This document shows, one piece after another, positions 1-8,023 of a stretch of DNA of 60,705 nt. The notes beneath the pieces are model-generated. The model was not told where the DNA came from. It did no database searches and worked only from the letters and a program-made list of their open reading frames with translations. Made by a program: the position numbers and the translations under genes. Source of the stretch: Syntrophomonadaceae bacterium (GTDB lineage: Bacteria > Bacillota > Syntrophomonadia > Syntrophomonadales > Syntrophothermaceae); contig JAAYAC010000084.1 in assembly GCA_012719535.1 (NCBI GenBank), positions 1-60,705 of the forward strand. The letters run 5' to 3'. How positions within the stretch are numbered: the stretch's first letter is position 1; every line of letters starts with the position of its first letter.

Positions 1-29
1 CATGATAACCTTCCCTTGTAAATAAATAA

Positions 30-43
30 CCACGCAAACGTGG
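30..43. repeat. Short perfect inverted repeat
   Basis: A 5-bp stem (CCACG/CGTGG) around a CAAA loop lies in the AT-rich sequence that opens the window. No T-run follows it on either strand, so I do not call it a terminator. Nothing else in positions 1-286 looks like a gene: the short open frames there have no ribosome binding site and no recognisable product. The TTGACA-like stretch near 61 has no convincing -10 partner. Confidence 0.3.
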
Positions 44-286
44 CATTACGTTTTTGAATTTTGACAAATCTCGATGCTGATATTTCGGGCTTGTTTTTCT
101 CTTGAGCCACTACTCTTCATGCGTAACTGTCAAACGCGAGTTTAAGAGAGGAAGCGGATTCCTTTCGTCTCGGCTCCAAGCAAGCTGTGGCCAAAACCAT
201 TGTGACGTCTCCGGCAATGTTGTATATTCAATACGGGGAATTGAATCTCCTTTTTTCAGCCTGCTTTGCAAAGCGAGGATGGAAAC

Positions 287-583
287 GTGATCGTAATTTA
301 CGGCAGGATAGATCTGCATCTTCCCTACTCCCAGTCTCTGAAACACAAGCGCCAGGTCATCAAAAGTATTAGCGACCGCATCCGGAAACGGTTCAATATT
401 TCCATCGCAGAGGTGGCAGGGCAGGATCTGTGGCAGTCAAGTACCCTGGGGTTTTCGGCAGTTGTAAGCAGCTATGCTGAAACACAGCGGGTCGTGCAAG
501 CTCTCCAGGAAACCCTGGATATACACGAGGAAGAAGCTCTGGTTGTCTCGTTTGAATTCGAGTACGCTTTACCTGGGCTTTGA
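287..583 (+). CDS. DUF503 family protein (YlxP-like)
   Basis: A 98-residue cytosolic protein of the DUF503 family, whose members are about 90-100 residues and include Bacillus YlxP, encoded in the nusA-infB-rbfA operon there. The diagnostic features are the SLKHKRQ segment at residues 17-23 and the RFNISIAEV..QDLWQ block at about 34-49. I chose the GTG at 287 because GAGGATGG lies about 5-12 bases upstream and the family normally begins just before an I/V-rich strand and RIDLHLP. An ATG 21 bases earlier has no ribosome binding site. Here the gene is separated from any nusA/infB operon and converges on the DUF35 gene. A ribosome-linked role is inference from the family's usual neighbourhood. 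Confidence 0.85.
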   Translation: MIVIYGRIDLHLPYSQSLKHKRQVIKSISDRIRKRFNISIAEVAGQDLWQSSTLGFSAVVSSYAETQRVVQALQETLDIHEEEALVVSFEFEYALPGL

Positions 584-590
584 GCTGCTG

Positions 591-1001
591 TCAGTGACGA
601 TGCGGCTGAAACTGGGGCAGTCGCAAACCGGGTGCGATTTCCTCGAAGACAACTTCAACCGGCAAGTCAATACGTACTTTATCCAACGGACAGTTTATAA
701 TATTGGCCGACATTCGCGGGCCTTCCTCAAGCTCGACTATGGCATATATATAAGGTAGTTTATCAGTAAAAGCGTCCAAGTCAGTACGGTAAACCACCGT
801 ATATGTGTAGATCTTCCCCTTGCCAGAGGTCGGAGTCCATTCCAGCTTGTCACTAAAGCAGTGGGGACACACCACCCGGGGGTAGAATATGAACTGCGAA
901 CAATTTTGACATTTCTGCAACCAGAGCTCGCCCCTGGCTGCTTTTTCCCAGAAAAACTCAGATACTGGACTTGTTTTCGGTACCGGTCTTTTCTCCATCA
1001 T
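591..1001 (-). CDS. Zn-ribbon/OB-fold DUF35 protein, acyl-CoA-associated
   Basis: A 136-residue protein with the two-part DUF35 layout: a zinc ribbon with Cys31, Cys34, Cys45 and Cys48 (CQNC and CPHC), then an OB-fold from about residue 58. Such proteins (ChsH2-like) bind beside SCP2-type thiolases and channel acyl-CoA substrates. The upstream gene at 1137-2315 is exactly such a thiolase, so the two probably form one complex and one operon, although 135 bases separate them. Two consecutive ATGs start the frame; AAGGTAGG lies about 6 bases before the first. The acyl-CoA substrate cannot be told from sequence. Confidence 0.85.
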   Translation of the reverse strand: MMEKRPVPKTSPVSEFFWEKAARGELWLQKCQNCSQFIFYPRVVCPHCFSDKLEWTPTSGKGKIYTYTVVYRTDLDAFTDKLPYIYAIVELEEGPRMSANIINCPLDKVRIDLPVEVVFEEIAPGLRLPQFQPHRH

Positions 1002-1136
1002 TCTCGCCTACCTTAACGAACCGGTTATCATCGACTACGCTTGTACAGTCTGCGGTTACACCGTGGGAACACCAGTGTTCATCTGTGCTCATTCTTAAGC
1101 CTTTTTAATCGGTGTTTCCGTGTTCACAGGTCACGC

Positions 1137-2315
1137 CTAATGGGTACTTTTTCCCAGGATGAGGCTACACTGCTGGCTTAAGGCACCGCCGTTACCATTG
1201 ACGAAACACAGCTCATTCCGTTTAACCTGTCTTAGGCCGGCTGTTCCCCTTATCTGTCTTACCGCCTCGGTAACATGTGACATTCCCCCGGCATAGGATG
1301 GTTGTCCCCAGGATAGCTGTCCCCCATGAGTGTTACACGGGAGATCCCCCTGGTAAGTCAAATCGGTACTGGCCACAAAGGGGCCTCCCTCTCCCTTGGG
1401 ACAGAACCCGGCATCCTCCAGGGTCAACAGCACGGTTATGGTATAGCAGTCATATACGGAAAGAAAATCGATATCACCCGCCCGTACCCCGGCCATTTGA
1501 TAGGCCTGCCGGGCTGAGACGGTGATAGGAGTGGTAGTGATGTCAGGCATCCGGGCAATTGAATTATGGGAACAGCCTTCCCCCACCCCCAGCACATACA
1601 CCGGGGGCCGGGGCATGTCTACCGCCCTTTCCGCGGCGGAGACTACCACCGCACTCCCTCCGGTGCAGGGCATTACAATCTCCAGAAGATGCAGGGGAGA
1701 GACAATCACTGGTGAGTCGAGTACATCCGCAACGGTAATAGGCTTACCGTAAAACAGAGCCTGGGGGCACGCGCATGCATTGTACCGCTGGTCAACCGCA
1801 ATCTTGGCCAGTTGCTCTGGCGTGGTTCCGTACAGATGCATGTGCCTCTGGGCGGCCATGGCATAAGCCGAGTTGAACCCCATCGGGCCATAGGGGAGGT
1901 CAAACTCCGCCTCCAGGGTGGACATTACCGCCGTCCGGGCTTCGAGGGTATTAAAGATACCGGTACCCCAAACCCCTCCAGTAAGGCAAAGCACATGCCT
2001 GCACCGGCCGGTCGCAATAGCCATTAAAGCCCGGCTTATGCACCCGGTGCCACTGGCCCCTCCCATCTCCACCATATCCAGGAACAGGGGAAAGAGTTGC
2101 AGGTACTCCGCCACCTGCTGGGGCCACATGAAAGCGGAATCCTCCGTAGGGGGACCGACCACCAGGCCGTCTACCTCCTGCTTGGTTAACCCGGCGTCGG
2201 CAAGGGCCAACCTGGCGACTTCGGCCAGGATGCCCAGCGTGGTCTTTCCTTCAGGATTCCGGGTGGGCTTTAGTTCCCCTATACCCGTAATAGCCGCAAT
2301 ACCTCTCAGGTTCAC
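1137..2315 (-). CDS. Thiolase-fold (SCP2/lipid-transfer type) acyl-CoA enzyme
   Basis: About 392 residues of the thiolase superfamily, SCP2/non-specific lipid-transfer branch. The nucleophilic Cys sits in GGASGTGC near residue 85 and a catalytic-type His in NTHGGQLSWG. The C-terminal block reads NGNGG where biosynthetic thiolases have a second Cys (C-x-G), so a plain Claisen thiolase reaction is doubtful. Relatives paired with DUF35 proteins include archaeal acetoacetyl-CoA thiolase and Ltp2-type retro-aldolases acting on steroid side-chain CoA esters. I chose the GTG at 2315 because GGGGTGAG precedes it and families start near LRGIAAITGIGE. A GTG 30 bases further upstream (2345) has no ribosome binding site. 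The partner DUF35 gene lies downstream. Confidence 0.8.
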   Translation of the reverse strand: MNLRGIAAITGIGELKPTRNPEGKTTLGILAEVARLALADAGLTKQEVDGLVVGPPTEDSAFMWPQQVAEYLQLFPLFLDMVEMGGASGTGCISRALMAIATGRCRHVLCLTGGVWGTGIFNTLEARTAVMSTLEAEFDLPYGPMGFNSAYAMAAQRHMHLYGTTPEQLAKIAVDQRYNACACPQALFYGKPITVADVLDSPVIVSPLHLLEIVMPCTGGSAVVVSAAERAVDMPRPPVYVLGVGEGCSHNSIARMPDITTTPITVSARQAYQMAGVRAGDIDFLSVYDCYTITVLLTLEDAGFCPKGEGGPFVASTDLTYQGDLPCNTHGGQLSWGQPSYAGGMSHVTEAVRQIRGTAGLRQVKRNELCFVNGNGGALSQQCSLILGKSTH

Positions 2316-2392
2316 TTTCTCACCCCGCCAATTGTCAAACCGCACAGTGTCTATACAGGCAGGACATTAACCTGCAATTTCACTGGGCAGTG

Positions 2393-4657
2393 TCATGCAC
2401 TTTGTTCCAGACTTACCAAATGAGTCCCGGGAGGCAACAGGTTCAGGACTTCTTCACGGCACGTAAAAACAATAACTTGCTTCTCACGCGCTACAATCGC
2501 CAGGAAATCGATCAGCCTTTGCAAACGGGGCATATCCAGATTTGCAAACGGTTCGTCAAGCACGAGAAATATTCCACCCGGTCCGCGAGATAGCATCTCA
2601 CTCAGTGCCAGTCGCAGAGCGAGGTAAAACAGCTCCATGGTGCCCTGGCTGGTGCGTTCCACAGAAATCATTTTCATCACCCCGGGTGCCACCGTCATTA
2701 TTTCCAGGTTCTCATTCAGATTTACCGTATGGTACCGCCCGGCGAACAGTTTATCCACTATTTCCCTTGCCCGGTGATTAAGCTTGCTGAGGTAGTCCCG
2801 CTGGTAGCCTCTGACCGCTGCTTCAATCCCCTGCCTGGCCAGCGCGAGGGCTTCCAGGTTAGCCGTCAATTTATCCCGGCGGGCTTGCCAGAACAAGGCC
2901 TCCGCCTGCAGGTCCGTATAGTTGCCCAGGAGCACTGGCTGGTCGTTCAGTTGCTGTTCAAGTCTTCCAATGGCAGTCAAGGTCTCCTCGTACTGCTGGC
3001 TGAGCTTCTTGATTTCCGCCCCGATGTCCCGGTTGACGGAGACATCACCCGCTTCCCGGGTCAACCGACGGCGGATCTCAAAAAACTCGTTAACACACTT
3101 ATCGACATCTTTAAAACCAAGGCTCTGCAATATGGCTTGTTCCCTTTGTCGTTCGGTCTTGATGTCCTGCACCTGTACCATGCGTTCCTCCAGGAGAGCC
3201 ATTTTGCTTTCCAGAGTCATCAGGTCTTTTTGAATTATTTCTATTTCCGTTTGAATTTCCCTTTTTCTATTCTTCAAGCGAACCGCTTGCTGCAGGTATT
3301 TCTTCCCCTGGTCGATATCCGTTGCTCCCAACTGCCCCAGGATGTCATTAAGGAGATTTTGCTTTTCCGCGAGCAGCAGTCTATTTACGTTTCTCCGGAC
3401 ATCGGTCTCGTTCCCGGAGTGGGTGAATACCTGATAAGCCCCGTGGTTTTTCCAGGCCAGCGACGCCAGCCCAGCAGACAGCAGTATAGCCAGCGCAGCC
3501 AGCCACAAACCGGCATTAAGATAGAGAAGCACGAAGAATACCGCCAGGGCGCTTAGGGAGCCGGTCAGAAAAACCGTTGCGCGCTTCCTCTTCCCTTCAG
3601 CTGCCTGGATTTTCTCTTCCCCACGGCTTTCGAGAGCCGAAGACTCCCGGACAATGTTCTGGATAGTCTCGCGCAAGTTATCGATTTTCTCCATCCAGAA
3701 TTCCGGATTGTCGACCTTTATTTGCTTATCCAGTTCCTCGATATTTCCGCGCAACTCCTGTGTGTGTGCCCGGCAGTGTTCAAAGGCCTCCCGGGTCTTC
3801 CGCAGTTCACGGGCCAGTTCGTCGGGTTTAAGTAAATCAAGCTTACGCTCGCTTTCTACGTATGCCTCAAAATGCTCACTGGCTTCCAGGTAGAGGTGTG
3901 ACCTTTTGAGCAAATCGATCTCATCCCTGATGATGGCCAGTTGTTCCCGCAAAGCTGCCAGCTCGGCCTCTTTGGCCCGCAGGTTCTTGAGCTGCTTCTC
4001 TATTCCGGACAACTCTTGCTGCAGCGAATCTAACCTGGCCGTCGCTTCTCCCAGCGGTTTCTTCTGGGAGCGTGCAGTACCGATTTCCTCGCAGGACTGC
4101 TCAATCGCCTGCAGCGCTCTTTTGAGCGATATTTCTTCGTCGCCAGTCATCATTAGATTTATGAGTTTCTCCCGGATAAATGGGGCTGCCTCCGCGGAAT
4201 CCACAGCAAACGCTCCCTGTTCCAAAAAGACGCTGTTGGAGAAAACCTTTTCATGCAAGCCCAGGTGTTGCCCGGCGAACACATATTCACGCTTGTTTGC
4301 ATCGTAGGGAAAACTACGGGTTATGTCTTCCCCGGTATCCAGCCGGTACACCTTGAGTTCTTCCCGTTTGCGGTCGAAAACCCTTTCCACCCGGAAGATG
4401 TTGCCAGCCACCTCGTATTCGATAGCACCACAGAAATCATGACCTGACCACGGCACGTACTTATCGTACTCGGGCTGGTAGCTGCGGTTGCGGGTATGTG
4501 ACTTCTTAAAACCAAAGAAAACGGCCTTTATAAAGGCTGCCAGGGTCGATTTCCCGCTCTCATTATATCCATATATAACATTGAGGCCATCTCGCAGTTC
4601 CAGCCGGTATCCCTGAAACCGGCCGAAGGCGGTAACGTCCAGTTTTCCCAGCTTCAC
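2393..4657 (-). CDS. yhaN: YhaN-like SMC/Rad50-type ATPase
   Basis: 754 residues. The N-terminal ABC half carries Walker A GYNESGKS at 30-37 and a Rad50-like Q-loop (LEQGAF) at 145-150. Long coiled-coil segments span about 200-345 and 405-640. The C-terminal half has the signature/Walker B region VLDEPFANLD near 700. Unusually for a Rad50/SbcC relative, residues about 359-402 form two hydrophobic membrane-like helices interrupting the coiled coil, a layout I associate with the YhaN branch. It overlaps the upstream yhaO gene by 4 bases (ATGA), so the two are co-translated as an SbcCD-like pair. It is much shorter than SbcC (about 1000 residues). Substrate and cellular role are inferred from SbcCD/Mre11-Rad50. 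Confidence 0.85.
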   Translation of the reverse strand: MKLGKLDVTAFGRFQGYRLELRDGLNVIYGYNESGKSTLAAFIKAVFFGFKKSHTRNRSYQPEYDKYVPWSGHDFCGAIEYEVAGNIFRVERVFDRKREELKVYRLDTGEDITRSFPYDANKREYVFAGQHLGLHEKVFSNSVFLEQGAFAVDSAEAAPFIREKLINLMMTGDEEISLKRALQAIEQSCEEIGTARSQKKPLGEATARLDSLQQELSGIEKQLKNLRAKEAELAALREQLAIIRDEIDLLKRSHLYLEASEHFEAYVESERKLDLLKPDELARELRKTREAFEHCRAHTQELRGNIEELDKQIKVDNPEFWMEKIDNLRETIQNIVRESSALESRGEEKIQAAEGKRKRATVFLTGSLSALAVFFVLLYLNAGLWLAALAILLSAGLASLAWKNHGAYQVFTHSGNETDVRRNVNRLLLAEKQNLLNDILGQLGATDIDQGKKYLQQAVRLKNRKREIQTEIEIIQKDLMTLESKMALLEERMVQVQDIKTERQREQAILQSLGFKDVDKCVNEFFEIRRRLTREAGDVSVNRDIGAEIKKLSQQYEETLTAIGRLEQQLNDQPVLLGNYTDLQAEALFWQARRDKLTANLEALALARQGIEAAVRGYQRDYLSKLNHRAREIVDKLFAGRYHTVNLNENLEIMTVAPGVMKMISVERTSQGTMELFYLALRLALSEMLSRGPGGIFLVLDEPFANLDMPRLQRLIDFLAIVAREKQVIVFTCREEVLNLLPPGTHLVSLEQSA

Positions 4658-5793
4658 CGCATACGCACCTCCCCCTTTAACAGGGCGTCCAACCCGATGA
4701 ACAGAGCTTTGGTGATTGTGGCCTTCTCCTTTTCCGTCTCGGCCTCATCCAGGAGTCCTTCCATATAACTGATGAAATACGAAACTACCCCCGGCTGTGA
4801 TTTCAGTTCCGCCAGGTCGTAGGCGGGGCTCAGGTTTGAGGATAGTTTTATAAAAAAGGCTCTTTCCTTCAACTCTTCCTGCAACCAGTCGTGGTCCAGG
4901 TCAAGGTCCCGTACCTTGCCGACCAGTTCCAGCCACCAAAGGGTGTCAGCGCTTTCCCCGCCCATTACCGCCTGCATCAGGTCCCGGATCTCCTGCATGG
5001 TTTCGCTGCCGGAAACGTCAACCTTGACCCGGGTATAGGCGCGCCGGGCCAGGGGAACCAGGCGTACCGTAGTTTCACCCTCTGGAGTGATTTCCCCGAT
5101 AACGTATCCGTGTAATCCGGTTTCACTGAAATCAAGCGGCTCGGGGCTTCCCGGGTAACATCCCCTCAGCCTTCCCCTTCCATCGTGAATGCACTGAAAA
5201 TTATGGTAGTGGCCCAGGGCCAGGTAATCAACCGGCAACTCTTCTATTTCGTGCCTGGTTATGGGCAGGTAGGGCGACTTGAACTGCGGGAATTCAGAAA
5301 AGGAGCCGTGTACCAGGGCGATCTTGTAGGTGTCATCCTTAATGGTTGGTATTGAACTGAGGCGGGGAGCATTTTCCTCCGGCAGGTGGTAGGTAAGTCC
5401 CAGGACCGTGGTGTTAAGGTGTTCCAGGCGGGTAACTTCCCAATCGCTGCCTTTAAAGAGTAGAACATGGTCAGGCCAGCTATGGGTCAGGTAGGGAGAA
5501 TTAGGTAAGAGTGGGTCGGGGTTGCCGGTGACCATGAGTACGGGGCAACGAACCATGGCCAGCCCGTCGTCTATAACTCTCATGAGGGTCTTGTCGGTCA
5601 TGTTGTTCTCCAATAAATCCCCCGCAACCAGAACCAGGTCTACCTTCTCCCCTGCCACGTGCTCCATCACCCGCAGAAACGTCTCTGTCAATTCTCGCTG
5701 CCGCGCGAGTCGCTTTTCCCGTGGAAGGTAAAGAAACCCGTAACCCAGGTGAATGTCACCAAGGTGGGCAAATCTTAAACCCTTGGCCGTCAT
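4654..5793 (-). CDS. yhaO: YhaO-like DNA repair metallophosphoesterase (SbcD/Mre11 family)
   Basis: About 379 residues with the calcineurin-type phosphoesterase fold of Mre11/SbcD. Motif I is GDIH (D13, H15), motif II GDLLEN (about 58-63), motif IV VHGS (H162), and motif V GHYH (H195, H197). Motif III, normally GNHD, reads GNPD (residues 90-93), so the catalytic histidine is replaced by proline. That is unusual and might impair nuclease chemistry. The start was set at the ATG at 5793, preceded by AGGTGATG; two earlier in-frame starts (5802 GTG, 5799 ATG) lie within that site. It is translationally coupled to yhaN. The ychF gene lies upstream. Confidence 0.85.
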   Translation of the reverse strand: MTAKGLRFAHLGDIHLGYGFLYLPREKRLARQRELTETFLRVMEHVAGEKVDLVLVAGDLLENNMTDKTLMRVIDDGLAMVRCPVLMVTGNPDPLLPNSPYLTHSWPDHVLLFKGSDWEVTRLEHLNTTVLGLTYHLPEENAPRLSSIPTIKDDTYKIALVHGSFSEFPQFKSPYLPITRHEIEELPVDYLALGHYHNFQCIHDGRGRLRGCYPGSPEPLDFSETGLHGYVIGEITPEGETTVRLVPLARRAYTRVKVDVSGSETMQEIRDLMQAVMGGESADTLWWLELVGKVRDLDLDHDWLQEELKERAFFIKLSSNLSPAYDLAELKSQPGVVSYFISYMEGLLDEAETEKEKATITKALFIGLDALLKGEVRMR

Positions 5794-5842
5794 ACACATC
5801 ACCTATTCTCAAATATATCAGCCGGTGTTCAATTCTACGCAC

Positions 5843-6907
5843 CTAGACATTAAACCTGAAGTGGATGATCTCGCCATCCTTGACAACGTACTCCTTTCCT
5901 TCTAATCGGAACAGGCCCTTCTCTTTGATGCGGGTCATGCTACCCCATTTAACCATGTCTTCAAAATTTACTACTTCCGCCCGGATAAAACCTCTCTCAA
6001 TGTCTGAATGAATCTTGCCGGCAGCCTTCCGCGCTGTAAGGCCCTCCTGAATCGTCCAGGCCTTTACCTCGTCCTTGCCGACCGTAAAAAACGATATCAA
6101 CCCCAGCAGTTGATAGACCGTGCGTGCCAGCCGGACCGCGCCCGGCTCCTCGATGCCCAAATCTTGCATGAACAGGGCCTTTTCATCACCTTCCAGTTCG
6201 GCTATCTCTGCCTCAATCCGGGCAGACATAACCAGCAGCGGAATCCCCCGCTCGGCCGCATACTGAAGAACTTCCTCCCGGCGCGGGAACTCCCCGTCGC
6301 GCAGGTGCTCCTCACCGATGTTGACCACGATGAGCATAGGTTTGATGGTCAGGAGCTGGTAGTTACGCAGCAGGTTCTTCTCTTCATCCCCCAGCTCCAG
6401 CGAAGCTATGGGACGCCCTTCGCCCAGCACCCCGCATAGCCGTTCCAAAAGAATTAATTCCTCCTGATTCTGGTGCTTTTTCTTTCCTTCCTTGATACGG
6501 GCAACTCTCTTTTCGACCAGTTCAAGATCCGCCAGCAGCAGTTCATAGTTGACCAGCTCGATATCCCTTATCGGGTCAATATCGCCCTCCACATGCGGTA
6601 CATTATCACCTACAAAGGCCCGTACCACGTGTACCAGTGCGTCCGCCTCCCGCACCGCGTTCAAAAAGGAGCTGGCCCCCTTGTCGGAACCCGGCACCAG
6701 GCCGGGGATATCGACTATTTCCAGCTGGGCATAGGTCGTTTTCTTGGGCTGAAACAGGTTGGATAACAGATCCACCCGCCGGTCGGGTATCTTGACCGTG
6801 GCCACGCTGGCCTTACTCTGCACGGTCTCCCGGTGCCGGCCCTCCGTTAACAGGTCAAACAAAGTCGTTTTTCCCACCAGTGGCAAACCGATGAGTCCCA
6901 GTTGCAT
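5843..6907 (-). CDS. ychF: Redox-/ribosome-associated ATPase YchF (Obg family)
   Basis: 354 residues, the normal size for YchF/OLA1. The P-loop GLPLVGKTT is at about 7-15, the G3 region VDIPGLVPG follows, and the G4 position reads NIGE instead of NKxD, matching the family's known preference for ATP over GTP. A C-terminal TGS domain is visible from about 270 (ISFFTVGKDEVKAW). The ATG at 6907 is preferred over an adjacent TTG because AGAGGAAG precedes it. A good promoter sits upstream (TTGCTA, 18-base spacer, TATAAT). YchF binds ribosomes and is linked to stress responses; nothing here narrows that further. Confidence 0.95.
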   Translation of the reverse strand: MQLGLIGLPLVGKTTLFDLLTEGRHRETVQSKASVATVKIPDRRVDLLSNLFQPKKTTYAQLEIVDIPGLVPGSDKGASSFLNAVREADALVHVVRAFVGDNVPHVEGDIDPIRDIELVNYELLLADLELVEKRVARIKEGKKKHQNQEELILLERLCGVLGEGRPIASLELGDEEKNLLRNYQLLTIKPMLIVVNIGEEHLRDGEFPRREEVLQYAAERGIPLLVMSARIEAEIAELEGDEKALFMQDLGIEEPGAVRLARTVYQLLGLISFFTVGKDEVKAWTIQEGLTARKAAGKIHSDIERGFIRAEVVNFEDMVKWGSMTRIKEKGLFRLEGKEYVVKDGEIIHFRFNV

Positions 6908-6937
6908 CAATATCTTCCTCTCTTGTCATCTAGGACT

Positions 6938-6967
6938 ATTATAGCTTCACCTATTCCCCTTTAGCAA
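6938..6967 (-). promoter_or_regulatory. Putative sigma-A promoter of ychF
   Basis: Read on the minus strand: TTGCTA (-35), an 18-base spacer and TATAAT (-10), ending about 31 bases before the ychF start codon. The -10 matches the consensus fully and the -35 at four of six positions. Confidence 0.6.
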
Positions 6968-7021
6968 TGGAGCAGCCGACCATCGGTTAACATAAGGCTT
7001 GTTAACGTTAACCATCTCAAG

Positions 7022-7063
7022 GCCCAACTTAAAGCCAGCGGGATCGGCTTTCCTCGCTGGCTT
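7022..7063 (-). terminator. Putative intrinsic terminator after the PH-domain gene
   Basis: On the minus strand a 9-bp stem (AAGCCAGCG/CGCTGGCTT, 14-base loop) is followed by TTTAAGTT. It lies about 33 bases beyond the stop codon of the gene at 7096-7929. The T-run is weak, so strength is uncertain. Confidence 0.5.
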
Positions 7064-7095
7064 CACCTGAAACGAATGCCAACAGTTCGGTCCTA

Positions 7096-7929
7096 TTAGA
7101 ATGAAATGGTTACCACTGACAACGTTAGGAATGTCAGCATTATGACCAGGCTTAAGGCCCAGATAAGATACGCTCCGGAAGGGACGAATTGGTAGATGCG
7201 GCTCGCATTTCCTATGTTAAAGGCCAGCACACCGATTCCCAGGGCCGGCAGGAGGACTACTGTCCGCGATGCCCCCGAGCCCGGGAAAAAGACGGCCTGG
7301 TAAGCAATGAGCCCGGCCAGCAGAACCAGGTTAAGGGCGTAAAGCCCCATGTAAACCATGTCCTCGGAAGCGATGTTACCCATCACCTCTTCACTCAGGT
7401 CACTCGTATCCAATACCTCCGACTCCTTCCCGGACCTGCGCTGCACCTCCGCGATAAAACCCGATGCATCGGCTGGCGTAAGACCGAGATACCCCCTGGT
7501 TGTCTCCAGAACCACTACTTCATCCCTGGTCTGGGTGGCAAACATCTTGACCGGCGCCAGTCCCTTGAGGTGATATGTTCCCACCATGTATCCCGGCCAG
7601 CTGATACCGATAAGATTGCCCAGGTTTTTTCGCCCCGTGACCCTTACAACCCGGGTCAGGTCCGGCCAGGGCACGTGAATCGACCGTAATCCCCACGTGA
7701 CAGTGATACCACCCTCATCCACCTTGTAGTTCATCAATACGGCTCCCAGGAGCAGGTAGAAAAACACCGCGGCGAGCAGGTATGAAGGAGTAAGAAGTAA
7801 CCATTTAAGCAGCCGTTCGTCAGGCTGCACCAAAGAGAAATGAACCGCCCATATAACCGTGCCAAAACCACCGCTGCCCAGCAGTAATCCCCAGAGCGCT
7901 CCGCCACCTTTCTTGGGCTTGAAATTCAT
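7096..7929 (-). CDS. Membrane protein with bacterial PH-like domain
   Basis: 277 residues. Two N-terminal membrane helices (about 11-29 and 43-65), a soluble domain (68-165) that resembles bacterial PH-like domains (beta-rich, with the VPWPDL segment near 86-91), then three C-terminal helices (about 192-214, 222-242 and 251-274). An acidic linker around 168-190 connects them. The start ATG at 7929 has GAAAGGGG upstream. It stands alone between pfkA and ychF and has its own terminator. The function is unknown; PH-like membrane proteins of this kind are often envelope-stress or sporulation-linked, but nothing here shows it. Confidence 0.65.
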   Translation of the reverse strand: MNFKPKKGGGALWGLLLGSGGFGTVIWAVHFSLVQPDERLLKWLLLTPSYLLAAVFFYLLLGAVLMNYKVDEGGITVTWGLRSIHVPWPDLTRVVRVTGRKNLGNLIGISWPGYMVGTYHLKGLAPVKMFATQTRDEVVVLETTRGYLGLTPADASGFIAEVQRRSGKESEVLDTSDLSEEVMGNIASEDMVYMGLYALNLVLLAGLIAYQAVFFPGSGASRTVVLLPALGIGVLAFNIGNASRIYQFVPSGAYLIWALSLVIMLTFLTLSVVTISF

Positions 7930-8023
7930 CTTTTTTCCCCTTTCACTGCAAACTGAGGTCTTTATATATATTTATGGCTTAACCCGAGTCCTGCTGCCGG
8001 GCTACGTGCACCCGGTATGGACC

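Noticed and set aside
1002-1110. A plus-strand peptide with a rubredoxin-like CTVCGY segment
   Set aside because: No start codon and only about 30 codons; it overlaps the DUF35 gene start on the other strand.
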